From the NCBI GenBank assembly GCA_003482455.1, contig DMYW01000002.1:62001-126000 (forward strand): a DNA stretch of 64,000 nucleotides. The letters are read 5' to 3'. The position numbers and the translations under genes are program-made. Shown in pieces: positions 24,765 to 33,356 of this stretch. Position 1 is the first letter of the stretch. Every line of letters begins with the position of its first letter. The notes beneath the pieces were generated by a model, which did not search any database, was not told where the DNA came from, and was given only the letters and a program-made list of their open reading frames with translations. This stretch comes from Rheinheimera sp. (GTDB lineage: Bacteria; Pseudomonadota; Gammaproteobacteria; Enterobacterales; Alteromonadaceae).

Positions 24765-25562
24765 TTAGAACAGCAGCGACACGCTAGTTGCTTCATCGTT
24801 GTCGACTTGGATCAAATCATAAGCGGCCATTTGTGGTACTTGCGCTTGGATTTGTTGCTCTAAGCTGTCCAGGGTTTGCAACTTGCTGCAAATTTGCTGG
24901 CCACGCGCATCCAGCGCATCGCCTTTGGCTTGCATTTCGGCGTCTAAGTCTTGGCTGAACTTGTCCATTTTGGTTTCAAATTCTTGCATGCGTTGCTCGA
25001 AGGTGCCTTCGCCGCCAGCCATTGCTTTGCCGACCATCATCAGCACGTTGCCAGTGACTTCAGCCATCGACTCTTCCATCGCCACCGACAATTCTTTATC
25101 AAAGCCATTGTCGATACTGTCCATTTTGCTGCCGTGAATTTGAATTTCATCACCATGGCTGTACACCACTTGGTCGATGTTGCTGCGCATTTTGTCCAGC
25201 GCTGCATTCACTTTGCTGCGTTGATCGCCACTATCGACACCAAATTGTTCCATCACCCGAGTGATGGCGGTATTAGCTAATTCCAGTGCGTCCGCCACCA
25301 ACACGACTGTGTCTTTAGCGGTATCCCGCAGGCCTGCTTGGTATTGCTGCAAATTGGCGCTGGTGGCGCGGTCTGTGTCCACCGCTTGGCCTTTGATCCA
25401 CAAAGCGCCTTGGTTATTGATACGCCACAGCGATTCATCGCCGCGTTTTAATTCCACTTGGTTTTGGTTGACGATTAAATCGTCGTTAAATTGCATGGAG
25501 CAATTGGATTCAGACGCCATGGTCATTGAGCTGAATAAAGTGGCTGCAATTAATAATTTCAT
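24765..25562 (-). CDS. DUF2884 (YggN-like) periplasmic protein
   Basis: The start at 25562 (MKLLIAATLFSSMTMASESN) follows AAGGAAA and gives 265 residues with a signal peptide. The N-terminal beta part (CSMQFNDDLIVNQNQVELKR, WRINNQGALWIKG) and the long helical part with paired cysteines (C20s and QQICSKLQ) match DUF2884, represented by E. coli YggN. Its function is unknown. The unit is monocistronic. Confidence 0.8.
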   Translation of the reverse strand: MKLLIAATLFSSMTMASESNCSMQFNDDLIVNQNQVELKRGDESLWRINNQGALWIKGQAVDTDRATSANLQQYQAGLRDTAKDTVVLVADALELANTAITRVMEQFGVDSGDQRSKVNAALDKMRSNIDQVVYSHGDEIQIHGSKMDSIDNGFDKELSVAMEESMAEVTGNVLMMVGKAMAGGEGTFEQRMQEFETKMDKFSQDLDAEMQAKGDALDARGQQICSKLQTLDSLEQQIQAQVPQMAAYDLIQVDNDEATSVSLLF

Positions 25563-25950
25563 GATGCTTTCCTTCTCGGTCAGGGATTTACGCCTGAACC
25601 TTTGCACAACTCGTCGGTTCATGACGCCAGATGAAGGAGGTATTTCAATTGCTGTGCCAAATTTTATCTTATTGTTTTTATTGATATTTAATTCTTCTCT
25701 CGCACAAGCGCTCCAAACAGTGAAACTGAATAGTGGCTTAAAACGCTAACATTTAGTCAAATTGCTACAAGTCAGCACAACCGGTGACAAACGCTGACAA
25801 TTCAGCTGGCAGCTGCGCATTTTTCCGCAGATTTGGATATATCGGTAAGTTAGATATAACTGTTTGGCATAAGGGCAATCGATCAATTCTTTCTTTTACA
25901 TCCGTATAGACGGCTAAAATGCGGGCAATTTGATAAAAACAGGTGTCGTT
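25563..25950. other. Divergent regulatory region of the DUF2884 gene and cysJIH
   Basis: These 388 bases are AT-rich towards cysJ. The cysJ side carries a TATAGA -10 at 25905-25910 without a consensus -35, as expected for an activator-dependent promoter. Just upstream lies the AACTGTTTGGC motif shared with cysG. No gene was seen. Confidence 0.5.
25858..25868 (+). promoter_or_regulatory. Motif shared by the cysJ and cysG upstream regions
   Basis: AACTGTTTGGC here and AACTGTTTTGC at 52070-52080 lie upstream of the two sulfur operons, each preceded by AT-rich TATA-containing sequence. A CysB-type activator is the natural candidate, but the motif was not derived from a CysB consensus. Confidence 0.35.
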
Positions 25951-27762
25951 ATGCCGTTTACTTCACTGATCGCACAAGCCAGCCCGCTGAGTGCGCAGCA
26001 AGTTCAAGACCTGCAAAAGCTGGTCAGTCAGCTCAACCCGATCCAACAAGCTTGGGTCAGTGGTTATTTAGCCGCTGCGGCGCAATTTGCCGCCGGTGGC
26101 CAGCACGTAGCCGCCGCGCCGACCGCGCAAGAAGCCGCCACACTGACCATTTTGTATGCGTCACAAACCGGCAATGCCAAAGGCGTCGCTAGCAAAATTA
26201 AAGCCGCGGCCGAAAGCCAAGGCGTGGCGGTGCAGCTGCTGGACATCGCATCGTATAAAACCAACGCGCTGGCCAAAGAGAAGTTCTTAATTATCGTCAC
26301 CTCGACCTATGGCGAAGGTGAGCCACCAGAAAGCGCGGTCAGTTTCCATAAATTCTTATTTGGCAAAAAAGCGCCAAAACTGCCAGACCTGCAATTCGCA
26401 GTGCTTGGCCTTGGCGACACCAGCTATGAGTTTTTCTGTAAAACGGCGACCGATTTTGACACGCAACTCGCAGCTTTAGGCGCCAAACGTTTGTACGCGC
26501 CAGCGCTGCTTGACGTTGATTACGCCGAGGCTGCCAAAACGTGGCAAGACGCCGCGCTTGAGGTGTTTGCTCCGCTACTTAAAGCCAGCGGCGCAGCCAG
26601 TGCGCAGGTGATTGCTTGGCCTGGTAGCACACACACCGCCGGTAGTCACAGCCAATACGACAAACAAAACCCTGCCACGGCGGAGCTGTCGGTCAATCAA
26701 AAGATCACGGCGCGTAACTCCACCAAAGACGTGCGTCACATCGAAATTTCGCTGGCAGGCACCGGCCTGACGTATCAGCCAGGTGATGCGCTGGGTGTGT
26801 ATTTCCAAAATGACAGCGCACTTGTTGATGCTGTGCTTGCCGCCACCGGCATTGCTGGCGACAGCCAAGTCACGCTTGGTGAGAAAAGCCTCAGCGTGCG
26901 CGAGGCGTTAACCAGCGAGCTGGAACTGACCCAAGCCTACCCGTCGTTTGTGAGCAAATACGCCGACGCCGCAGGCCTTGCCAATTTACAAGCTATCGCT
27001 GGCGACAAAGACGCACTGCGCGCCTTTTTAGCTGACAAACAAACTGCCGACGTGGTGTTGCAATACCCAGCTAGCATCAGCGCGCAGCAGCTGGTGGATG
27101 CCTTGCGTAAAATCCAGCCGCGCTTGTATTCCATTGCCTCCAGCCAAGCGGAAGTGGGCGAAGAAGTGCATTTAACCGTCGGTGTGGTGCGGTACGACGC
27201 CTTTGGCAGCACGCATTTAGGCGGCGCTTCCGGCTTTTTGGCCGAGCGCTTAACCGAAGGCGCGCCGGTCAAAGTGTTTGTCGAGCATAACGACAATTTC
27301 CGCCTGCCCAACCACGACACGCCCGTTATCATGATTGGCCCAGGTACCGGCATTGCGCCGTTTCGCGCCTTCTTGCAAGAACGCGATAACGCTGGCGCCA
27401 CTGGCCAGAATTGGTTGTTCTTTGGCAACCCCCATTTTACCCGCGACTTCTTGTATCAAGTCGAATTGCAGGATTATCTGAAACGTGGCGTGTTAACCCG
27501 CTTAGACGTGGCGTTTAGCCGCGACCAAGCGCAAAAAGTCTATGTGCAAGATAAACTGAAAGCCAAAGGCGCTGAAGTCTGGTCCTGGCTGCAACAAGGT
27601 GCGCACCTGTACATCTGCGGTGATGGCAACAAAATGGCCAAAGACGTGCACCAAGCCTTGCTGGAGATCGCCAGCGAATACGGCCAGTTAAGCCTTGACG
27701 ATGCCAATGACTATTTCGAACAGCTGCGTGAAAGCAAGCGTTACCAGAAGGACGTGTACTGA
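25951..27762 (+). CDS. cysJ: NADPH-sulfite reductase flavoprotein subunit
   Basis: CysJ passes electrons from NADPH through FAD and FMN to CysI. The ATG at 25951 follows CAGGTG and gives 603 residues, close to E. coli (599). The longest frame starts at a TTG seven codons earlier. The flavodoxin domain spans about 65-205 (YASQTGNAKGVA, STYGEGEPPESA). The FAD domain has RLYSIASSQ and VGVVRYDAFG. The NADPH domain has MIGPGTGIAPFRAF, the FGNPH loop, YICGDGNKMAKDV and the C-terminal RYQKDVY. Its stop overlaps the cysI start by one base. Confidence 0.96.
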   Translation: MPFTSLIAQASPLSAQQVQDLQKLVSQLNPIQQAWVSGYLAAAAQFAAGGQHVAAAPTAQEAATLTILYASQTGNAKGVASKIKAAAESQGVAVQLLDIASYKTNALAKEKFLIIVTSTYGEGEPPESAVSFHKFLFGKKAPKLPDLQFAVLGLGDTSYEFFCKTATDFDTQLAALGAKRLYAPALLDVDYAEAAKTWQDAALEVFAPLLKASGAASAQVIAWPGSTHTAGSHSQYDKQNPATAELSVNQKITARNSTKDVRHIEISLAGTGLTYQPGDALGVYFQNDSALVDAVLAATGIAGDSQVTLGEKSLSVREALTSELELTQAYPSFVSKYADAAGLANLQAIAGDKDALRAFLADKQTADVVLQYPASISAQQLVDALRKIQPRLYSIASSQAEVGEEVHLTVGVVRYDAFGSTHLGGASGFLAERLTEGAPVKVFVEHNDNFRLPNHDTPVIMIGPGTGIAPFRAFLQERDNAGATGQNWLFFGNPHFTRDFLYQVELQDYLKRGVLTRLDVAFSRDQAQKVYVQDKLKAKGAEVWSWLQQGAHLYICGDGNKMAKDVHQALLEIASEYGQLSLDDANDYFEQLRESKRYQKDVY

Positions 27763-29489
27763 TGAGCCAGTATCCCATTAATCCAGAGCTGCAAGTGCAA
27801 GGTCAGCTGTCAGACAACGAACGCTTAAAAGCGCAAAGCGACAACCTGCGCGGCACTATCACCACCGATTTAAAAGATGAGATCACCGGTGGTTTTACCG
27901 GCGATAACTTTATGTTGATCCGCTTTCACGGCATGTATCAACAAGACGACCGCGATTTACGCGGCGAACGCGCCGAACAAAAACTAGAGCCGCTGCACAA
28001 TGTAATGCTGCGCGCCCGTTTGCCAGGCGGCATTATCAAGCCAAAGCAGTGGCTAGCGATCGATGAATTCGCCCGCGAACATACCTTGTACGGCTCGATT
28101 CGGTTAACCACCCGTCAGACCTTCCAGTTCCACGGCGTGTTTAAACCGAACATCAAACCGATGCACCAGATGCTGAATAAAATCGGCATCGACTCGATTG
28201 CCACCGCCGGTGACGTCAACCGCAACGTGTTGTGTACATCGAACCCTGTGGAATCGGTGCTGCATCAGCAAGCTTATGAGTGGGCTGCGAAAATTTCCGA
28301 GCATTTGCTGCCAAAAACCCGTGCTTATGCCGAAATTTGGCTCGGTGAAGAAAAAGTCGAAACCACCGAAAAACCCGAGTTGGTCGAGCCGATTTTGGGC
28401 GACACCTACTTGCCGCGGAAATTCAAAACTACTGTGGTGATCCCGCCGCACAATGACGTTGACGTGCACGCTAACGATTTAAACTTTGTGGCCATTGCCG
28501 AAGACGGTCAGCTGGTTGGTTTTAACGTGTTAGTCGGTGGCGGTTTGGCCATGACGCACGGCGACAAAGCCACCTACCCGCGCCGCGCCGAAGACTTAGG
28601 GTTTATCAGCCTCGAGCATGTGCTGAAAGTGGCCGAACACGTGGTGACGGTGCAACGCGACTATGGCGATCGGGTCAATCGTAAAAACGCCAAAACCAAA
28701 TACACCATCGACCGTATCGGCGTGGACGCCTTTAAAGCCGAAGTGGAAAAACGCGTTGGTGTGCCATTTGCGCCAAGCCGGCCCTATGAATTTACCCACC
28801 GTGGCGATCGCTTTGGTTGGGTCGAAGGCATTGATGGCAAACATCATTTGACGCTGTTTATCGAAAACGGCCGCTTGTTGGATTACCCCGGCAAACCGCT
28901 GAAAACTGGCGTGGCTGAAATTGCCAAAGTGCACAAAGGCGATTTCCGCATGACGGCGAATCAAAACCTGATCATCGCCGGCGTCGCTGCCGAGGATAAA
29001 GCACAGATTGAACAACTGGCGCGCGAGCACGGTTTGTTGGACAACGTCACAGAACAGCGCAAAAACTCGATGGCTTGTGTGTCGATGCCAACCTGTCCGC
29101 TGGCGATGGCTGAAGCCGAGCGTTATTTGCCAACGTTAGTGACGCATGTTGAAGGCATTTTGGCTAAACACGGCATCGCCGATGACCATATCATCCTGCG
29201 CGTGGTCGGTTGCCCGAACGGTTGTGGCCGCGCCATGTTGGCCGAAGCCGGTTTAGTTGGCCGTGGTCCTGGCAAATACAACTTGTATTTAGGTGGCAAC
29301 ACCGCCGGTACCCGTATTCCAAAACTGTTTTTGGACAACGTGGCCGAAGCCGACATTTTAGCCGCACTGGATACGCTGATTGGCCGCTGGTCGGTAGAGC
29401 GTCAGCCAGGCGAATGTTTTGGTGATTTCGTGATTCGGGTCGGTGTTGTGGCCGAAGTGAAAGTCAGTAAAACCGACTTCCACGCCTAA
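27762..29489 (+). CDS. cysI: Sulfite reductase hemoprotein subunit
   Basis: CysI reduces sulfite to sulfide by six electrons at a coupled siroheme-[4Fe-4S] centre. At 575 residues it is of normal length. The cluster cysteines are C439 and C445 (CVSMPTC) and C484 and C488 (GCPNGC). The substrate-binding basic residues lie in RLTTRQTFQFHG and the TAGDVNRNV segment. A TGATG overlap couples it to cysJ. A hairpin follows the stop, then cysH. Confidence 0.97.
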   Translation: MSQYPINPELQVQGQLSDNERLKAQSDNLRGTITTDLKDEITGGFTGDNFMLIRFHGMYQQDDRDLRGERAEQKLEPLHNVMLRARLPGGIIKPKQWLAIDEFAREHTLYGSIRLTTRQTFQFHGVFKPNIKPMHQMLNKIGIDSIATAGDVNRNVLCTSNPVESVLHQQAYEWAAKISEHLLPKTRAYAEIWLGEEKVETTEKPELVEPILGDTYLPRKFKTTVVIPPHNDVDVHANDLNFVAIAEDGQLVGFNVLVGGGLAMTHGDKATYPRRAEDLGFISLEHVLKVAEHVVTVQRDYGDRVNRKNAKTKYTIDRIGVDAFKAEVEKRVGVPFAPSRPYEFTHRGDRFGWVEGIDGKHHLTLFIENGRLLDYPGKPLKTGVAEIAKVHKGDFRMTANQNLIIAGVAAEDKAQIEQLAREHGLLDNVTEQRKNSMACVSMPTCPLAMAEAERYLPTLVTHVEGILAKHGIADDHIILRVVGCPNGCGRAMLAEAGLVGRGPGKYNLYLGGNTAGTRIPKLFLDNVAEADILAALDTLIGRWSVERQPGECFGDFVIRVGVVAEVKVSKTDFHA

Positions 29490-29498
29490 GCACTGCAA

Positions 29499-29520
29499 GG
29501 GGGAAGCGGCGCTTCCCCTC
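29499..29520 (+). terminator. Hairpin between cysI and cysH
   Basis: GGGGAAGC-GGC-GCTTCCCC lies nine bases after the cysI stop, with ATATTTT beyond it. It may cause partial termination or protect the cysJI mRNA. cysH follows 160 bases downstream. Confidence 0.45.
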
Positions 29521-29681
29521 ATATTTTAGCGATGGATTTGCCGACGAGGTTGCCGATGAATTTGGCGATGGCTGTGACGCAGCGCCATCCATGCCTAGCG
29601 CCAAAACCAAGCGCCAATCTGTGCACCAACTAAGTTCCAAACTCAGCCCCAAACCACGTGCCCAATAAAGTGGAGAACTCC

Positions 29682-30413
29682 ATGAGCTACCTTGATTTAT
29701 TACGTTTGGATAGCGCCGGCCAAGCCGCTGCGCTTGCCGACATCAATCAACAGCTGGAAACGCTGACACCAACTGCACGGGTCGAGTTTGCGCTGTCGCA
29801 TTTGCCCGGCGCGCATATTTTAAGTTCCAGCTTTGGCATTCAAGCCGCGGTAATGCTGCATCTGGTCAATCAAGTCAAATCTGATATTCCGGTGGTGCTG
29901 ACCGACACTGGTTATTTGTTCCCAGAAACCTACCGTTTTATCGACGAGCTAACCGAACGTTTGCAGCTGAATTTAAAAGTGTATCGCGCCGAGTTAAGCC
30001 CAGCCTGGCAAGAAGCCCGATTTGGCAAACTGTGGGAAACCGCAGAGGGCCTCAAGCAATACAACCACTTCAACAAAGTGGAACCGATGCAACGGGCGTT
30101 AAAAGACTTAAGCGCCAGCAGCTGGTTCGCTGGCCTTCGCCGCAGTCAAAGCAGCACCCGCACCGACACACCAATTGTTGGCATTCAGCGCGGCGTGGTG
30201 AAAATTAACCCAATCGTCGAGTGGAGCAACAAAGACATCCACTATTACCTGAAAGACCACAACCTGCCGTACCACCCGTTGTGGGAACAAGGGTATGTAT
30301 CGATGGGCGACACCCACAGCACGCGCCCGCTGTCGGACGGCATGAGCGAAGAAGACACCCGCTTTAACGGCCTTGGCCGCGAGTGCGGTTTGCATGTTGG
30401 AGATGGCATTTAG
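29682..30413 (+). CDS. cysH: Phosphoadenylylsulfate (PAPS) reductase
   Basis: CysH reduces PAPS to sulfite and PAP using thioredoxin. The start at 29682 follows GGAGA and gives 243 residues, as in E. coli (244). Conserved parts are LSSSFGIQAAVMLHLV (the PP-loop), DTGYLFPETYRF, WFAGLRRSQSSTR and the C-terminal RECGLHVGDGI with the single catalytic Cys. The extra CC...C cluster residues of APS reductases are absent, so PAPS is the substrate. This agrees with the presence of cysC. It is the last gene of the cysJIH unit. Confidence 0.95.
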   Translation: MSYLDLLRLDSAGQAAALADINQQLETLTPTARVEFALSHLPGAHILSSSFGIQAAVMLHLVNQVKSDIPVVLTDTGYLFPETYRFIDELTERLQLNLKVYRAELSPAWQEARFGKLWETAEGLKQYNHFNKVEPMQRALKDLSASSWFAGLRRSQSSTRTDTPIVGIQRGVVKINPIVEWSNKDIHYYLKDHNLPYHPLWEQGYVSMGDTHSTRPLSDGMSEEDTRFNGLGRECGLHVGDGI

Positions 30414-30444
30414 CGGCTGAGCCACAGTTGCTTGTTATTGACGC

Positions 30445-30474
30445 AAACGCCTGCTTTATCGCAGGCGTTTTTGT
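30445..30474 (+). terminator. Terminator of the cysJIH unit
   Basis: AAACGCCTGC-TTTATC-GCAGGCGTTT plus a T-run. Confidence 0.88.
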
Positions 30475-30787
30475 TGCGGTTGGTTATTTCCTACCCAGCC
30501 TTAAAGGATTCACAACGCCTACCCTTGATCATCAATTTAATGATCATCCTCTCTATCTAATACTGTGACTTCATGCAGCTGCAGTGAATAAAACACCCCT
30601 CACGCCCTTGGCTACCACACCAGATAAGCGCTTCATTCACAATTTGACAACAATAAATATCCAAGCCAGTATAAAAAACGCACTACGCATGACTGCTGGT
30701 CAACGTGGATGTAATCGCGCTGTCATGCCCTAATTCAGGCAGGGCTGTGCCGAGGGAATTACCTATTTTCTTTAAAAGGAGCTTTCA
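30475..30787. other. Intergenic region before the secreted 175-residue protein
   Basis: It holds a short inverted repeat TGATCAT-N7-ATGATCA (30526-30546) that could be an operator, and an AT-rich region. No gene was seen. Confidence 0.4.
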
Positions 30788-31315
30788 TTGAAGAACACAA
30801 TCATCACAGCGTTCACGGTCATCATGGCCTCTACCGCGTTAGCCGTCTCGGCAACAGAATTACAACTCAAAGACACACAAATTCTGTTGCAAGGTGAAAA
30901 TGTGAAACAGTTCGCGTTGCAAGATATAAATGGCGATTTACGGCCTGATCTGGTGTGGCTAACCACCGATGGTGATATCAAATACAAACTGCAAGATAAC
31001 CAAGCGTTAGCCACCTTTGAAAACATAAAAGGTACCAAGTGGCGGATCAGTTATGACCGCAGTGGTATCGACAAATACGTCGAATTTACCAACGACGGCG
31101 GTGTGCTCACAGACCAGAACAACAATGCCTTTAATCTGGTGTCGGTGACCGTAACGGAATTAAACCAACTCAGTTTTTGTACCTATGGCTATTCAGGATT
31201 AAACGGCAGTGTCTGCCGCTGGAAATACCAAGTCACAGAAGTGCTGCCTAGCATATTAAAAGGCAAAGATCTAAATACTGGCGAAACCTGGACGGCCTAT
31301 AAACTGGTGAGATAA
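30788..31315 (+). CDS. Secreted protein of unknown function
   Basis: A TTG start at 30788 is supported by AAGGAG six bases upstream. It gives 175 residues with a signal peptide (MKNTIITAFTVIMASTALAVSA). The segment LQDINGDLRPDLVW resembles an FG-GAP/VCBS-type calcium-binding turn, but only one copy is present. Two cysteines (FCTYG and VCRW) could form a disulfide. I do not recognise the family. It is a single gene followed by a hairpin at 31340-31366. Confidence 0.7.
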   Translation: MKNTIITAFTVIMASTALAVSATELQLKDTQILLQGENVKQFALQDINGDLRPDLVWLTTDGDIKYKLQDNQALATFENIKGTKWRISYDRSGIDKYVEFTNDGGVLTDQNNNAFNLVSVTVTELNQLSFCTYGYSGLNGSVCRWKYQVTEVLPSILKGKDLNTGETWTAYKLVR

Positions 31316-31339
31316 CCAGCCTAGGTGCCAGTTTACTGA

Positions 31340-31366
31340 GAGACATCTTGCCAGTCTTGATGTCTC
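31340..31366 (+). terminator. Hairpin after the secreted protein gene
   Basis: GAGACATC and GATGTCTC flank an 11-base loop. No T-run, so this is weak. Confidence 0.35.
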
Positions 31367-31461
31367 CCTCACAGCTACAAGCGACACACCTAGATACATT
31401 GAGTATCTACCAATCTGACTCTATACTTCGGTTATCTACTTGCAACCACTGAAGGCTTACT

Positions 31462-31695
31462 ATGGATAACGGCACTGTGTTTAAAAACAACAGCACGCAA
31501 GCGGTGCGTTTGCCAGTGGAAGCGCGCTTTCCGGAAGATGTCAAAAAAGTTACGGTGCGCGTGATCGGTCATGATCGGATCCTGACACCGATCCAACACA
31601 GTTGGGATTCATTTTTCCTGCAAGGTGCCAATGTCAGCGATGACTTTATGACCGAACGCGCCAGCCAGCAGCAGTCAGAACGAGAAGCGTTTTGA
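31462..31695 (+). CDS. vapB: VapB-type antitoxin
   Basis: The 77-residue protein starts behind GAAGG. The N-terminus (TVFKNNSTQAVRLPVEARFPEDVKKVTVRVIG) is an AbrB-like swapped-hairpin DNA-binding domain. The C-terminal half (SWDSFFLQGANVSDDFMTER) would wrap the toxin. Family members neutralise VapC and repress their own operon together with it. The stop overlaps the vapC start (TGATG). Confidence 0.88.
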   Translation: MDNGTVFKNNSTQAVRLPVEARFPEDVKKVTVRVIGHDRILTPIQHSWDSFFLQGANVSDDFMTERASQQQSEREAF

Positions 31696-32108
31696 TGCTG
31701 AAGTACATGCTCGACACCAATATCTGTATTTATGTTATTAAGCATCGTCCATTGGAACTGCTGGACGTGTTCAACCAGCACGCCGGGACTATGTGTATCA
31801 GCTCCATCACCCTCGCCGAACTGTGCCATGGTGTGGAAAAAAGTAGCCAACCTGCGCAAAACCGCCGCCATGTCGAAGATTTTGTCTCGCGTTTAGATGT
31901 GCTGTCCTATAGCGATAAGGCCGCTGGACATTATGGCGACATTCGCGCCGCATTAGAGCGACAAGGCCAAATCATTGGTGTCAATGACCTGCATATTGCC
32001 GCCCACGCCCGTGCCGAGGGGTTAGTCATTGTGACTAATAATGCTCGTGAGTTTGACCGTGTGGCGGGGTTACGGGTGGAAAACTGGCTCAGCCCGCCAG
32101 CTCGCTAA
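31695..32108 (+). CDS. vapC: VapC-type PIN-domain ribonuclease toxin
   Basis: The ATG at 31695 overlaps the vapB stop and gives 137 residues. PIN-domain acids are visible: D7 in MLDTNICIY, the Glu in TLAELCHGVE, the Asp in GVNDLHIAAHA, and the TNNAREFDRV segment. Well-studied relatives cleave initiator tRNA-fMet in the anticodon loop. That target is plausible because the sequence is of the enterobacterial MvpT/VapC type, but it is not proven. A 30-bp palindrome follows the gene. Confidence 0.92.
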   Translation: MLKYMLDTNICIYVIKHRPLELLDVFNQHAGTMCISSITLAELCHGVEKSSQPAQNRRHVEDFVSRLDVLSYSDKAAGHYGDIRAALERQGQIIGVNDLHIAAHARAEGLVIVTNNAREFDRVAGLRVENWLSPPAR

Positions 32109-32118
32109 TTGGAAAACC

Positions 32119-32148
32119 GTTGGATGTTGTGAATTCACAACATCCAAC
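32119..32148. repeat. 30-bp perfect palindrome downstream of vapC
   Basis: Each arm is 15 bases, GTTGGATGTTGTGAA and its exact complement, with an EcoRI site at the centre. It lies 10 bases after vapC and before the convergent DUF1304 gene. It may act as a bidirectional terminator or 3' barrier, but there is no T-run. Confidence 0.6.
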
Positions 32149-32211
32149 CCAATGCCTTAATACTTACCTGCGTTAGTACTTCGCTGCGCCACACTTGCGA
32201 TAACGAATACC

Positions 32212-32571
32212 CTACACGCCAACCCCAACCGCCACCAACGCCAATAGCGCCGGCATGGCTTGGATCAGGATGATTTTCGGTTTGGCCGTGATGCCGCCGT
32301 AAACGCCCGCCACCACGACACAACTTAAGAAGAATATCGCCGTCGCCACGCCGTTGTCGCCTTGCCACAAAGCCCAGCTTAAACCGGCGGCTAAAAAGCC
32401 GTTATACAAGCCTTGGTTGGCGGCGAGCACTTTGGTCTGCTCAGCAAATTCTTCTGTTAAACCAAACACTTTGCGGCCTTTGGGGCGGGTCCATAAGAAC
32501 ATCTCGAGCACCAAAATATACAGATGCAATACCGCGACAAAGCCAACCAACAGTTGTGCTACCAATCCCAT
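32212..32571 (-). CDS. DUF1304 membrane protein
   Basis: The start at 32571 (MGLVAQLLVGFVAVLHLYILVLEMFLW) follows AGGAAG and gives 119 residues with four predicted membrane helices. The conserved WTRPKGRKVFGL and ANQGLYNGFLAAG segments fit DUF1304. Its function is unknown. It is a single gene convergent with vapC. Confidence 0.82.
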   Translation of the reverse strand: MGLVAQLLVGFVAVLHLYILVLEMFLWTRPKGRKVFGLTEEFAEQTKVLAANQGLYNGFLAAGLSWALWQGDNGVATAIFFLSCVVVAGVYGGITAKPKIILIQAMPALLALVAVGVGV

Positions 32572-32778
32572 TTGAACTTCCTCTCTCATGCGCCAACGGT
32601 TTCTTCGCGACGTCGTTAAACCATACAAGCAATCAAGCACCAAACAAGGGTAACTGATTGAGTTGATTGCATTTTAGCGAAATCGAAACTAAGACTACGC
32701 GGACGCAGTAGCGTCGACAAGCAGGAAGAGTCTTTTACAGTGCTTGCATAAGGTGGCAAGTGCGCGACGAAGCGTGCT

Positions 32779-32818
32779 GGTCAAGCGCGAAGTGGCTTGG
32801 TCAGGCGCGAAGTGGCTT
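32779..32818 (+). repeat. 20-bp tandem repeat, two copies
   Basis: GGTCAAGCGCGAAGTGGCTT and GGTCAGGCGCGAAGTGGCTT are adjacent and differ by one base. A degenerate third unit lies just upstream. They are noncoding. Confidence 0.8.
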
Positions 32819-32862
32819 GGTGCAGTTAAGCAGGACCATGACACCGACTTTGTAACACCCAA

Positions 32863-32892
32863 AAATTAAACGCCTGCAGCGTGCAGGCGTTT
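32863..32892 (-). terminator. Terminator of the immunity-like gene
   Basis: AAACGCCTGCA / TGCAGGCGTTT with a GCG loop, followed on the minus strand by AATTTTTGGG. Confidence 0.8.
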
Positions 32893-32897
32893 GGTCT

Positions 32898-33161
32898 TTA
32901 TTCCGCTACAGCCTCACGCCGCCAGCGTTTCGGGATGTACTTTTCTTGCAAGTTGCCGGTCACGGCAAACAAGATCAGCGCGCCCCACAATAAAAACGAC
33001 ATACCCGCAGGGATGTTCACAATGGCGATGTATTTCAACGCCTTGCGATTAAAGAACAGCGCCAAAATAGTCGGGAAAAACCAAAACGCAAAAAAGCTTG
33101 GGATAAACCACATAAAAAACGTCGGGTCAGCGGTTTTTAACACTTCGATTAATTCGTTCAT
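32898..33161 (-). CDS. Small membrane protein, superinfection-immunity-like
   Basis: The 87-residue protein starts behind AAGGAG. It has two membrane helices (FFMWFIPSFFAFWFFPTILALFF and YIAIVNIPAGMSFLLWGALILFAV). The layout FxPTxxAxxxxRxxxxxIxxxNxxxGxxxxxWxxALxxA resembles the Imm_superinfect family, whose T4 member blocks DNA entry of superinfecting phage. Many chromosomal members have no known role. The assignment is by pattern and is moderately certain. Confidence 0.5.
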   Translation of the reverse strand: MNELIEVLKTADPTFFMWFIPSFFAFWFFPTILALFFNRKALKYIAIVNIPAGMSFLLWGALILFAVTGNLQEKYIPKRWRREAVAE

Positions 33162-33279
33162 AACGTGCTCCTTGGGTTGATGGGAGCAGTATTAAGTATC
33201 ACGGCGGTTGGGCGATCAAACTTGTGAGCAACGGCATATCAAGAGGATAAACGGTGGCTAGAGTGCAGCAAGCGGATGA

Positions 33280-33309
33280 GTAACGGCTGTCGACATAAAA
33301 AGCCGTTAC
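33280..33309 (-). terminator. Hairpin after the LolA-like gene
   Basis: GTAACGGCT and AGCCGTTAC flank a 12-base loop. On the minus strand the loop begins TTTTATG. It is a possible weak terminator of the LolA-like gene. Confidence 0.4.
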
Positions 33310-33356
33310 CCATCACACTTCACCCTGCAGGCAACCCTGCTAGTGCGACCCTACAC

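Noticed and set aside
26937..27428. Long minus-strand frame inside cysJ
   Set aside because: It mirrors the codon structure of cysJ, one of the best-supported genes in the window.
30526..30546. Intrinsic terminator from TGATCAT-N7-ATGATCA
   Set aside because: It is AT-rich, lacks a T-run and lies well after the real cysH terminator. It was mentioned only as a possible operator.
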